Source: Pelomonas caseinilytica
Lineage (GTDB): Bacteria; Pseudomonadota; Gammaproteobacteria; Burkholderiales; Burkholderiaceae_C
Assembly: GCF_021353235.1 (NCBI RefSeq)
Contig: NZ_JAJTWT010000001.1
Span: 248,001-312,000, forward strand
DNA: 64,000 bases
Reading direction: 5' to 3'
The notes beneath the pieces were generated by a model that made no database searches, was not told the DNA's origin, and was given only the letters and a program-made list of their open reading frames with translations. Of this stretch, positions 18,255 through 26,212 are shown piece by piece. Each line of letters starts with the position of its first letter. Position 1 is the first letter of the stretch. The translations under genes and the position numbers were made by a program.

Positions 18255-18935
18255 ATGGTCAACAAGCTCGCCTGCGCCGCCGTCGCGCTGGCCGCCGCGG
18301 CGCCGCTGCAGGCCCAGACCGCGCTCGACTACTTCCTGAAGATTCCCGGCGCGGCCGGCGACAGCGCCGACAGCAAGCACAAGAACGAAATCGACGTGAT
18401 GTCTTGGGCCTGGGGCGTCAGCAACAACGGCGCGGGCAGCGTGTTCGAACCGTTCACGTGGGAACAGCAGATGGACTCGAGCTTCGTGCCGCTGTTCCTC
18501 GGCCTGGTCAACGACAGCCCCTTCGCCAGCGCCCTGCTCACGGTGCGCCGAAGCGGCCAGTCGCAGTTCGAGTTCTTCCGCATGACCTTGACCGACGTCC
18601 ACGTCGCATCGCTCAGCAGCCACGGCACCGCCACCAACACCGTCATCGTCGACGCGGCCGTGCGCTACGGCGGCATCGCCATGCACTACTGCAGGCAGAG
18701 CTACACCGGCGGCAGCGGCACCTGCTACGACGGCAGCTTCACGCTCAGCGGCAATCACGCCGCGTTCACGGGCGACGCGACGGTGCTGGAAGGCCTCGCC
18801 CAGGCCGGCGGCACGCTCAACTTCGTGAACAGCGTGCCCGAGCCCTCGACCTGGGCCTTGTTCGCGGCCGGCCTGGCAACCCTGGCCCTGCCCGCCCGCT
18901 GGCGACGGCGCGGCGCCCCGCCCGCCTCCGGCTGA
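18255..18935 (+). CDS. Hcp-like (type VI tube fold) secreted protein with PEP-CTERM anchor
   Basis: 226 aa, ATG preceded by AGGAG. A Sec signal peptide (about 1-20, ending LQAQ) leads into DYFLKIPGAAGDSADSKHKN and EIDVMSWAWGVSNNG, the opening signature of the Hcp family (type VI secretion tube). The later SQFEFFRMTLTDVHVASLS also matches Hcp strands. The C-terminus is a PEP-CTERM sorting tag: VPEPSTWALFAAGLATLAL then Arg-rich residues. Hcp from type VI systems has neither signal peptide nor anchor, so this one is exported by Sec and probably handled by exosortase. No type VI genes are nearby. Two Cys (about 153 and 163) could form a disulfide. Confidence 0.8.
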   Translation: MVNKLACAAVALAAAAPLQAQTALDYFLKIPGAAGDSADSKHKNEIDVMSWAWGVSNNGAGSVFEPFTWEQQMDSSFVPLFLGLVNDSPFASALLTVRRSGQSQFEFFRMTLTDVHVASLSSHGTATNTVIVDAAVRYGGIAMHYCRQSYTGGSGTCYDGSFTLSGNHAAFTGDATVLEGLAQAGGTLNFVNSVPEPSTWALFAAGLATLALPARWRRRGAPPASG

Positions 18936-18941
18936 AGCGCC

Positions 18942-20273
18942 GTGGCTTACCGCCCCGCCGCCCTTGCCCGTGCGGCACAGGCCCGCGCCGCCTGGCGCCC
19001 CGCCGTCGAGCGGGCGATGGCCCTGCACCGTGCCGGCCTCCTCGACGAGGCTGAGGCGCTGTACGGCCAGTTGCTGAAGCTGCTGCCGGACGAACCCAAC
19101 CTCGTGCACTTCCACGGCGTGCTGCTCTACCAACGCCACCGGCTCGACGAGGCGGTGGCCGCGGTGCGGCGCTCCATCGCCCTCGACGATCAGGTGGCCG
19201 CCTGGCACAACAACCTCGGCAACATGCTGCTCGACCAACGGCAGGTGGAGGCCGCCGCAGCCGCCTACCAACGCTGCCTCGCCCTCGAGCCCGGCCATGT
19301 CGAGGTGCGCAACAACCTCGCCTGCCTGCTGCGCATGACCGGCCGCCTCGCCGAGGCCGAAACCCTGCTGCGCGGACTGCTGATGCAGGCGCCCGACTTC
19401 GCCGATGCCCAGGCCCACCTGGCCCTGGTGCTCGCCGCCCAGGGGCGGGCCGCCGAAGCCTGCGAGGCCGGCGCCCGCGCCCTGGAGCTGGCGCCCGAGG
19501 TCACGCGCAACCATCGCCTGCTGGGCCTGCTGCATGCGCAGGCAGGTCGGCTCGACGTCGCCGAACAGGTCTACCGCCGCTGGCTGGCCCGCTCGCCGGG
19601 CGACCCCGAGGCCCTGCACCACCTGGCCGCGGTCACCGGCCAGGGCGTGCCCGAGCGCGCTTGCGACGCCTACGTCACCGAGGTCTTCGACCGCTTCGCG
19701 GCGAGCTTCGACGCCAAGCTGGCCCACCTGCAATACGCCGCTCCGGCGCTGTGCGCGGAGGCCCTGCGGCGGCGCGCCGCGGGCCGCCGCAGGGCTGTGC
19801 TCGACGCCGGCTGCGGCACCGGCCTGTGCGGGCCCCTGCTGCGCCCGCTGGCCACCGAACTGGTGGGGCTGGACCTCTCCGCCGCCATGCTCGACCGCGC
19901 TCGCGCCCGCGGCAGCTACGACCAGCTCGTGCAGGCCGAACTCGCCGCCTGGATGGACACCTCGCCCGGCCGCTTCGACGCCATCGTCAGCGCCGACACG
20001 CTCTGCTACTTCGGGCCCCTGCAAGCCGTGCTCACGGCGGCGCACCGCGCCATGCGACCGGGAGGTTTGCTCGTCTTCACCGTCGAGGCGCTGGAAGGCG
20101 ATGCGCAGGCCTGCGTGCTGCGGCCCCATGGCCGCTACGCGCATGCGCGCGGAGCCGTCGAAGACTGGCTCGCACAGGTAGGCTGGCATGCCGTCGAAGC
20201 CGAGGGCGCGACGCTGCGCCAGGAAGCGGGGCAGCCGGTGGCGGGATGGGTGTTCAGCGCGGCAAGGGCATGA
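18942..20273 (+). CDS. TPR-repeat class I methyltransferase
   Basis: 443 aa. The N-terminal half (about 15-225) is a row of tetratricopeptide repeats, for example AVAAVRRSIALDDQVAAWHN and AAAAYQRCLALEPGHVEVRN. The C-terminal half is a SAM-dependent methyltransferase with motif I VLDAGCGTGLCGPLL, then VGLDLSAAMLDRARARG and FDAIVSADTLCYFGPL. GTG start six bases after the Hcp-like gene, so the two are probably co-transcribed. Methylation of a surface polymer or protein is possible; the substrate is unknown. Confidence 0.87.
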   Translation: MAYRPAALARAAQARAAWRPAVERAMALHRAGLLDEAEALYGQLLKLLPDEPNLVHFHGVLLYQRHRLDEAVAAVRRSIALDDQVAAWHNNLGNMLLDQRQVEAAAAAYQRCLALEPGHVEVRNNLACLLRMTGRLAEAETLLRGLLMQAPDFADAQAHLALVLAAQGRAAEACEAGARALELAPEVTRNHRLLGLLHAQAGRLDVAEQVYRRWLARSPGDPEALHHLAAVTGQGVPERACDAYVTEVFDRFAASFDAKLAHLQYAAPALCAEALRRRAAGRRRAVLDAGCGTGLCGPLLRPLATELVGLDLSAAMLDRARARGSYDQLVQAELAAWMDTSPGRFDAIVSADTLCYFGPLQAVLTAAHRAMRPGGLLVFTVEALEGDAQACVLRPHGRYAHARGAVEDWLAQVGWHAVEAEGATLRQEAGQPVAGWVFSAARA

Positions 20274-20294
20274 CCCACGCGCCGTGCATGAGCA

Positions 20295-20327
20295 AGAAAA
20301 AGGCACCTGGCGTCGCCGCCAGGTGCC
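20295..20327 (-). terminator. Rho-independent terminator after tRNA-Val
   Basis: An 11-bp perfect stem (GGCACCTGGCG at 20302-20312 with CGCCAGGTGCC at 20317-20327) with a four-base loop is followed on the minus strand by TTTTT CTTGC. It lies 18 bases beyond the 3' end of tRNA-Val and is the natural end of that transcript; it also sits 22 bases after the convergent methyltransferase stop. Confidence 0.88.
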
Positions 20328-20344
20328 GTTCCATCTTCAGAATT

Positions 20345-20421
20345 TGGTAGGCGCGATTGGACTCGAACCAACGACCCCCACCATGTCAAGGTGGTGCTCT
20401 AACCAGCTGAGCTACGCGCCT
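20345..20421 (-). tRNA. tRNA-Val (anticodon GAC)
   Basis: 77 nt with encoded CCA. The acceptor stem is AGGCGCG with CGCGCCT, discriminator A. The anticodon stem CCACC/GGTGG encloses TTGACAT, giving GAC, which reads GUC and GUU valine codons. The D arm (GCTCAGCTGGTTAGAGC) and T arm (GTTCGAGTCC) are standard. Downstream of relA on the same strand, 57 bp away, and ended by a strong terminator. Confidence 0.96.
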
Positions 20422-20478
20422 GAAGAGCTGCGCACTATAGCATGGTTTTTCAGGGCTCCGCCAGTCCCATTGAATAGC

Positions 20479-22752
20479 TCATTTGCGTCGCGCCGAGCGC
20501 ACGCCGGAGATGGCGCACAGCTCACGCAGCACCTTGGCCAGGCGCGACGCGTCGGACAGCTCCAGCGTGAAGCTCATCCAGGCCGTGTCGCCGCCGCCCG
20601 TCCTGGGCCTGGCGGCACCGCCCTGCAGCGACTGCGTGTTCACCGCCACGACATTCATCTTCTCCTTGGCGAAGACCTCCAGCACGTCGCGCAGCAGGCC
20701 CTGGCGGTCGCCGGCCTCCACGAGCACGTCGACCGGATAGACCGGCGCGCCCTTGCCCGACGGCTCCGCCCCGCCCCATTCGACGGCGATGACGCGTTCC
20801 GGTGATCGCCGCTTCATCTCGGCGAGGTTGCTGCAGTCGGCCCGGTGGATGGCCACGCCCTTGCCGCGCGTGACGAAGCCCTGGATGGCATCCGGCGGTG
20901 CCGGCCGGCAGCAGCGCGACAGCGTCGTCAGCAGCGAGTCAATGCCGACGACGAGCACGCCCCCGCGCCCGCCCGTGCCGCCGCTGGCACTGCGGGTGTG
21001 CTTCTGAGCGAGCAGTTCGTCCTCGTCGGCGACGGGCTCGGGCGGGCGCAGCAGCAGCTCGATGTTGCGCAGGGAGTACTCGTCCTTGCCCACCACCTCG
21101 AAGAGGGCGTCGGCGCTCTTGAAGCCCAGCCTCGCGGCCAGCTCCTCGAGCTTGAGGGCCGTGCGGCCTTCGCGCTGCAGCAGCTTCTCGACGAGGTCGC
21201 GCCCCTTGGCGATGGTCTGGGCCTGTTGCAGCGCGTTGAACCACGCCCGCACCTTGGCCCGCGAACGCTGGCTCTGCAGGTAGCCGAGTTCGGGGTTGAG
21301 CCAGTCCAGCGACGGCCCGCCCTCCTTGGCCGCGATGATCTCCACCGTCTGGCCGCTGTGCAGCGGCGTGTTCAGCGGCAGCATCTGGCCGTCGATGCGC
21401 GCGCCGCGGCAGCGGTGGCCGAGGTCGGTGTGCACGGCGTAGGCGAAATCCACCGGCGTGGCCCCGGCGGCCAACTCGACGATGGTCGCCTGCGGGGTGA
21501 AGACGTAGATGCGGTCGCTGAACCCGTCGCCGCCCGGGCCGCCCTCGCCCTGGACGGCGTCGCGCTCCCAGGCGAGCAGCTGGTTGAGCACGGCCTTGCG
21601 GGCCCGCGCCACCTGCTCCTCGAACTCCCCGACCGCGCTGACACCGGCATAGCCTCGTGCGCCGGCCTCCTTGTAGGCCCAATGCGCGGCCACGCCGTGT
21701 TCGGCGCGGTCGTGCATCTCGCGGGTGCGGATCTGCACCTCCATCGGCCGCCCGTCAGGCCCGAGGACGACGGTGTGCAGCGACTGGTAGCCGTTGGGCT
21801 TGGGCTTGGCGATGTAGTCGTCGAACTCGCCGGGCACCGGCGTGTAGACCTCGTGCAGCCGCGCCAGCGCCGCGTAGCAGTCGGCCACGCTGGCGACGAT
21901 GACGCGCAGCGCACGCAGGTCGAAGACGCGGTCCAGCGACAGCTGCTTGCCCTGCATCTTGCGGTGGATGCTGTAGAGGTGCTTGGGCCGGCCCTGCACC
22001 TCCGCGGCGATGCCCTGCCCGTACAGGTCGGCCTGCACCGCCGCGCGGGCCGCCTCGACGCGCTGCTCGCGCTCGACGCGGGTCTCGTGCAGGGCCTTGG
22101 CCAGGGCCTTGTAGGCCTCGGGTTCGCGGAAGCGGAAGGCCAGGTCCTCCATCTCCCACTTGATCTGCCAGATGCCCAGCCGGTTGGCCAGCGGCGCGAA
22201 CACGGCCTGCGACTCGGCCGCCAGCTCCGCCGGACAAGGCCGTTTGCTGGCCGCGTACCAGCGCAGCGTCTGCAGCCGCGAGGCCAGGCGCAGCAGCACC
22301 ACGCGCAGGTCGCGCGAGAAGGCCAGCAGCATCTTGCGCACGCGCTCGGTCTGCTCCGCCCTCAGGTCGGGCTTCTTGTCGTCGCCGACCCGGGCGCCGC
22401 GGGTCGTGCGCTGCAGCTGCACGAGGCGTCGCGTGTGGGTGACGAGGCTGGCGTAGCTCTCGCCGAAGGCCTTGGCCACCACCTCCTCGGGCTTGTTGAG
22501 GAAGTCGCCGGCATAGACGAGGTAGGCCGCCGCCTGCAGCTCCTGCGCGGCACCGATGCCTTGCAGGATGGCCGCCACGCCGTCGGCATGCGACAGCGCG
22601 TTCTCGCCGGTGTCCAGCACCTCGGCCGCCAGCAGCGGCTCGGCCACGGCGCGGGCGCGCACCACCTCCGCGCCCGAGTGGGCGGCGCCCGCGTCGAGCA
22701 AGGCGACGATGGGCGAGCTGGCCGCGCCCTCTTGCAGAACGCCGGTTTTCAT
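20479..22752 (-). CDS. relA: GTP pyrophosphokinase (RelA-type (p)ppGpp synthetase)
   Basis: 757 aa, close to E. coli RelA (744). The N-terminal hydrolase-like domain has lost the HD signature (LVYAGDFLN stands where HD is expected), so it should not degrade ppGpp. The synthetase domain has EFDD at 309-312, the acidic motif of monofunctional RelA enzymes, followed by YQSLHT. TGS (RIYVFTPQATIVELAAGATP) and C-terminal ACT domains complete it. It makes (p)ppGpp on amino acid starvation at the ribosome. The ATG overlaps the upstream hydrolase stop (ATGA); the frame upstream of that is not used. Confidence 0.94.
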   Translation of the reverse strand: MKTGVLQEGAASSPIVALLDAGAAHSGAEVVRARAVAEPLLAAEVLDTGENALSHADGVAAILQGIGAAQELQAAAYLVYAGDFLNKPEEVVAKAFGESYASLVTHTRRLVQLQRTTRGARVGDDKKPDLRAEQTERVRKMLLAFSRDLRVVLLRLASRLQTLRWYAASKRPCPAELAAESQAVFAPLANRLGIWQIKWEMEDLAFRFREPEAYKALAKALHETRVEREQRVEAARAAVQADLYGQGIAAEVQGRPKHLYSIHRKMQGKQLSLDRVFDLRALRVIVASVADCYAALARLHEVYTPVPGEFDDYIAKPKPNGYQSLHTVVLGPDGRPMEVQIRTREMHDRAEHGVAAHWAYKEAGARGYAGVSAVGEFEEQVARARKAVLNQLLAWERDAVQGEGGPGGDGFSDRIYVFTPQATIVELAAGATPVDFAYAVHTDLGHRCRGARIDGQMLPLNTPLHSGQTVEIIAAKEGGPSLDWLNPELGYLQSQRSRAKVRAWFNALQQAQTIAKGRDLVEKLLQREGRTALKLEELAARLGFKSADALFEVVGKDEYSLRNIELLLRPPEPVADEDELLAQKHTRSASGGTGGRGGVLVVGIDSLLTTLSRCCRPAPPDAIQGFVTRGKGVAIHRADCSNLAEMKRRSPERVIAVEWGGAEPSGKGAPVYPVDVLVEAGDRQGLLRDVLEVFAKEKMNVVAVNTQSLQGGAARPRTGGGDTAWMSFTLELSDASRLAKVLRELCAISGVRSARRK

Positions 22753-23642
22753 GAACCGAGGAAGTCCCTCACGATGGCGACCTGGTCGGCATGGATCAGC
22801 GTCGGTGCATGGCCCACGCCGGGCAGCTCGACGAGGCGGGCGCCAGGCCCGCGCTGCGTCATGGCGCGCGCGGTCTCGGCGCTGAGCAGGTCGGACTCGG
22901 CACCGCGGATGAGCAGCGTCGGGCAGCGCAGGGTGTCGTAGGCCGCCCAGAGCGCGGCCTCGCCGGCGGCGGCGATCTCGGGCGTCACCGCGCCGAAGGG
23001 CATCGCGATGGCCGGGTCGTAGCGCAGCTTCCAGGTCTTGCCGGCCGGGCCGTCCTCCTCGCGGAACAGGGGCTCGCACAGGGCCAGCCATTCCTCGTCG
23101 GTGTGCGGGCCGAAGCCTTCCGAGATGCTGCGCAGATAGCCCGCGCCTTCGGCCAGCGACGCGAACTGCGGCGCATTGCCCAGGTAGCGCCCGATGCGCT
23201 GCAGGGCCTCGTACTGGATGGCCGGCCCGACGTCGTTGAGCACCAGGCGGCGGATGGGACTGGCCACGCCCTCCGGCCGCGGCAGCGAGGCCAGGCCCAG
23301 GCCGATCAGGCCGCCCATGGAGGTGCCGACCCAGTCCACCTGGTCGACGTCCAGCCGGGCCAGCAGCGTGACCATGTCGGCCACGTAGGCCGGGATCTGG
23401 TAGCCCGCCGGCTGGCGCAGCCAGTCGGAGCGGCCCCGGCCGACCACGTCGGGGCAGATCACGCGGTAGCGGTGCTGCAGGGCACGGGCCAGCGCATCGA
23501 AGTCACGGCCCTGCCGCGACAGCCCGTGGGCGCACACCAGCACCGGCGCGTCGGGCGCCGGCCCTGCCCATTCCCAGTAGGCCATGCGGTGCAGGCCGGT
23601 GCTGTCCAGGCAATTGACGAAGCGCAGTTCCGGTTGGGTCAT
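22749..23642 (-). CDS. Alpha/beta hydrolase
   Basis: 297 aa. Oxyanion region VCAHGLSRQGRDFDAL, nucleophile elbow WVGTSMGG (Ser108) and the catalytic His in GVGHAPTL near the C-terminus. The start is the ATG at 23642; the longer open frame upstream is antisense to bdhA. It is divergent from bdhA with a 45-bp gap and overlaps relA by 4 bp. An ester, possibly a hydroxybutyrate oligomer or thioester, is a guess from the neighbouring bdhA; many hydrolases of this type are uncharacterised. Confidence 0.85.
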   Translation of the reverse strand: MTQPELRFVNCLDSTGLHRMAYWEWAGPAPDAPVLVCAHGLSRQGRDFDALARALQHRYRVICPDVVGRGRSDWLRQPAGYQIPAYVADMVTLLARLDVDQVDWVGTSMGGLIGLGLASLPRPEGVASPIRRLVLNDVGPAIQYEALQRIGRYLGNAPQFASLAEGAGYLRSISEGFGPHTDEEWLALCEPLFREEDGPAGKTWKLRYDPAIAMPFGAVTPEIAAAGEAALWAAYDTLRCPTLLIRGAESDLLSAETARAMTQRGPGARLVELPGVGHAPTLIHADQVAIVRDFLGS

Positions 23643-23687
23643 GATGCAATCCTTTAAAACCATCGTAGCAACCCTAAAGGACCCATC

Positions 23688-24458
23688 ATGTTGAAAGGCA
23701 AGACCGCCCTCGTCACCGGCTCCACCAGCGGCATCGGCCTGGGCATCGCCCTCGCGCTGGCCCGCCAGGGTGCCAACCTCATCCTCAATGGCTTCGGCGA
23801 CGTGGAAGGCCCCAAGGCCGAGGTGGCGGCGCTGGGCGTCAAGGTGGGTTACCACGGTGCCGACATGAGCAAGCCCTCGGACATCGCCGCCATGGTGGCC
23901 TATGCCGACGCCGAGTTCGGCGGCATCGACATCCTCGTCAACAACGCCGGCATCCAGCACGTCGCGCCGGTGCAGGACTTCCCGCCCGAGAAGTGGGACG
24001 CCATCATCGCCATCAACCTCAGCTCCGCCTTCCACACCACGCGGCTGGCCCTGCCCGGCATGCTGCAGCGCGGCTGGGGCCGCATCCTCAACATCGCCTC
24101 GGTGCACGGCCTGGTGGCCTCGGCCCAGAAGTCGGCCTACGTGGCGGCCAAGCACGGCCTCGTCGGATTCACCAAGGCCGTGGCGCTCGAGACGGCCACG
24201 TCGCCCGTCACCGTCAACGCCATCTGCCCCGGCTGGGTGCTGACGCCGCTGGTGCAGAAGCAGGTGGACGCCCTGGCCGAGCGCGAGCAGGTCTCCAACG
24301 ACGAAGCCAAGCGCCGCCTGCTGGCCGAGAAGCAGCCGTCGCTCCAGTTCACCACGCCCGACGAGCTCGGCGCGCTGGCCGTGTTCCTGTGCTCGGACGC
24401 CGCCTTCAACGTGCGCGGCCAGGCCTGGTCCATGGACGGCGGCTGGACCGCCGTCTGA
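23688..24458 (+). CDS. bdhA: 3-hydroxybutyrate dehydrogenase
   Basis: 256 aa SDR enzyme oxidising (R)-3-hydroxybutyrate to acetoacetate with NAD+, used when PHB is broken down. Signatures: LVTGSTSGIGLGIA, NNAGIQHVAPVQDFP, SVHGLVASAQKSAYVAAKHG with catalytic Tyr/Lys, and QPSLQFTTPDELGALAVFL, a stretch highly typical of D-beta-hydroxybutyrate dehydrogenases. AAAGGA precedes the ATG. Together with phaR at 9.7 kb it points to a PHB-storing organism. Confidence 0.93.
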   Translation: MLKGKTALVTGSTSGIGLGIALALARQGANLILNGFGDVEGPKAEVAALGVKVGYHGADMSKPSDIAAMVAYADAEFGGIDILVNNAGIQHVAPVQDFPPEKWDAIIAINLSSAFHTTRLALPGMLQRGWGRILNIASVHGLVASAQKSAYVAAKHGLVGFTKAVALETATSPVTVNAICPGWVLTPLVQKQVDALAEREQVSNDEAKRRLLAEKQPSLQFTTPDELGALAVFLCSDAAFNVRGQAWSMDGGWTAV

Positions 24459-24474
24459 CCGCGCCGAGGGAGGC

Positions 24475-25185
24475 TCAGCGCGGCGCGGCTTCGCGCGTGA
24501 GCTGCACGCTGCCGTTGACGTTGACCGTCACGGTCGCCTTGCCGGCCTCGGTCGGCAGGGCCTCGTCGGCCATGGGCGCGGCCTTGGCGCGCATCAGGGC
24601 CATCACCGGCCGGGGGCCGGGCTCGTCGCTGGAGACGTTGACCTCGCCGAGCACGTAGCCGCCGTAGCCGAACTGGCGGGCGTAATCCGCCGCCTTGGCG
24701 CGAAAGCGCCCGATGGCCTGGGCCGAGATGTCGCTCTCGGCCTTTTCACGCGCCTCGCGCGACAGGCTGTAGCCCACCCGGGCGATGGTCAGCGTGCCGA
24801 TGCGCCCGGCCAACTGGGCGATGGCCGTGGCGTCTCGCCCCTCCACCATCAGCTCGGCGCTGCCCTGCCAGCCGTTGATCTTGCCGCTCTTGGGGTCGTA
24901 GCGCGGCGCGAGCGAGAAGCCGCCCGTCTGCACGTCCACCTGCCCCGGCCTGGCCACCTTGCGGGCCTCGGCCAGGGCCGCGTCCAGGGCCTGCTTCAGC
25001 GCGGACTGCACGCCGGCCGCATCGGCGCCTTCGCGGCTGGTGGAGAAGGTGACGCCGAGGATGTCGCGCGTCACCTCGGCGCTGGCGCTGGCCGCCAGGC
25101 TCAGGCGCTCGCGCGGCGGGGCATCGCTGGCGGCCTGGGCGGCGAGGCTGGCGGCAACCAAGGAGAGGGCGAGGACTGCACGCAT
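24475..25185 (-). CDS. SIMPL domain (DUF541) periplasmic protein
   Basis: 236 aa starting MRAVLALSLVAASLAAQAAS, a clear signal peptide; AAAGGAAG lies at SD distance, so this ATG is preferred over one five codons upstream. The body (LSLAASASAEVTRDILGVTF, VDVQTGGFSLAPRYD, GWQGSAELMVEGRDA) is the SIMPL/DUF541 fold found in periplasmic and outer-membrane proteins. Function unknown; some relatives are linked to oxidative stress. Convergent with bdhA, 17 bp apart. Confidence 0.87.
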   Translation of the reverse strand: MRAVLALSLVAASLAAQAASDAPPRERLSLAASASAEVTRDILGVTFSTSREGADAAGVQSALKQALDAALAEARKVARPGQVDVQTGGFSLAPRYDPKSGKINGWQGSAELMVEGRDATAIAQLAGRIGTLTIARVGYSLSREAREKAESDISAQAIGRFRAKAADYARQFGYGGYVLGEVNVSSDEPGPRPVMALMRAKAAPMADEALPTEAGKATVTVNVNGSVQLTREAAPR

Positions 25186-25319
25186 GGAACTTCCTTTCAA
25201 GTCGGGAAGACCAGCTTAGCCGCGCGAAGTCGCAACCAGCTGTAACTGCCGCCTGCTGTCCTACAAACCGCGGTTTCAAACCTGCACACAATGCCGCTGT
25301 TACAAATTCAGGACCTGCG

Positions 25320-26054
25320 ATGAACAGCGCCGCGAATCCCCGCCAGAACCGCATCCTCGTCGTCGACGACGACGCCCGCATCCGTGACCTGCTGCGCCGC
25401 TACCTGACGCAGGAAGGCTTCGACGTGCTGCTGGCCGAAGACAGCCGCGCGCTGAACAAGCAGCTGACCCGCGAAACGGTGGACCTCATCGTGCTGGACC
25501 TGATGCTGCCCGGCGAAGACGGCCTGACCATCTGCCGCCGCCTGCGGGCCGCCAACGACCAGACGCCCATCATCATGTTGACGGCCAAGGTCGAGGACGT
25601 GGACCGCATCGTCGGCCTGGAGGTCGGCGCCGACGACTACCTCGCCAAGCCCTTCAACCCGCGCGAGCTGCTGGCCCGCATCAACGCGGTGCTGCGCCGT
25701 CGCCCGCCGCCGGAGGCCCCGGGCGCCCCCAGCAAGGAGCCGATGACGGTCACCTTCGGCCCCTTCGAGTTCGACCTCGCGCTGCGCCGCCTGACCAAGA
25801 ACGGCGAGCAGCTGCCGCTGACGACGGGCGAGTTCTCCATGCTCAAGACCCTGGTGCGCCACCCGCGCCAGCCGCTGTCGCGCGACAAGCTGGCCCAGCT
25901 CGCGCGTGGCCGCGAGTTCGAGCCCTTCGACCGCAGCCTGGACGTGCAGATCTCGCGCCTGCGCAAGATGCTGGAGGCCGACCCGGCCCAGCCGCGCTAC
26001 ATCCAGACGGTCTGGGGCGTCGGCTACGTGTTCGTCCCCGACGAAAACTCGTAG
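25320..26054 (+). CDS. ompR: Two-component response regulator OmpR
   Basis: 244 aa. Receiver domain with acidic pair in ILVVDDDARIRDLL, phospho-acceptor Asp60 (LIVLDLMLPGEDGL) and Lys in YLAKPFNPRELLARI. The C-terminal winged-helix DNA-binding domain is of the OmpR type (LTTGEFSMLKTLVRHPRQPL, DVQISRLRKMLEADP, YIQTVWGVGYVFVP). It forms a pair with envZ downstream, separated by an unusually long 158-bp repeat-filled gap. Known role: osmolarity or acid-dependent control of porins. Confidence 0.94.
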   Translation: MNSAANPRQNRILVVDDDARIRDLLRRYLTQEGFDVLLAEDSRALNKQLTRETVDLIVLDLMLPGEDGLTICRRLRAANDQTPIIMLTAKVEDVDRIVGLEVGADDYLAKPFNPRELLARINAVLRRRPPPEAPGAPSKEPMTVTFGPFEFDLALRRLTKNGEQLPLTTGEFSMLKTLVRHPRQPLSRDKLAQLARGREFEPFDRSLDVQISRLRKMLEADPAQPRYIQTVWGVGYVFVPDENS

Positions 26055-26074
26055 TACGTGAGCCCCTCGTCCAA

Positions 26075-26200
26075 CCTTGACCCGCTGAACGCGGTCAAGC
26101 CTGGCCGGTCCCCCGTGGGGACGAAGCAGCTCGCGGCGTCGAGCCGCCAGCTGCTTCCTCCGGGCCGGCTTGGGGCGGCCCGGCGCTCGGCCCCAAGACA
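26075..26200 (+). repeat. Multi-hairpin dispersed repeat, copy 1 (between ompR and envZ)
   Basis: A chain of stem-loops: TTGACC-cgctgaac-GCGGTCAA near 26078, GTCCCCCGTGGGGAC at 26109-26123, then GAAGCAGCT with AGCTGCTTC enclosing GCGGC-gtcga-GCCGC, and GGGCCGGCTTGGGGCGG with CGCTCGGCCCC. The last part is nearly identical to copies at 27.6 and 42.6 kb, whereas the middle stem differs but still pairs. It fills almost the whole ompR-envZ gap, so it must be in their shared mRNA. Confidence 0.78.
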
Positions 26201-26212
26201 CTGGTCCCGCTG

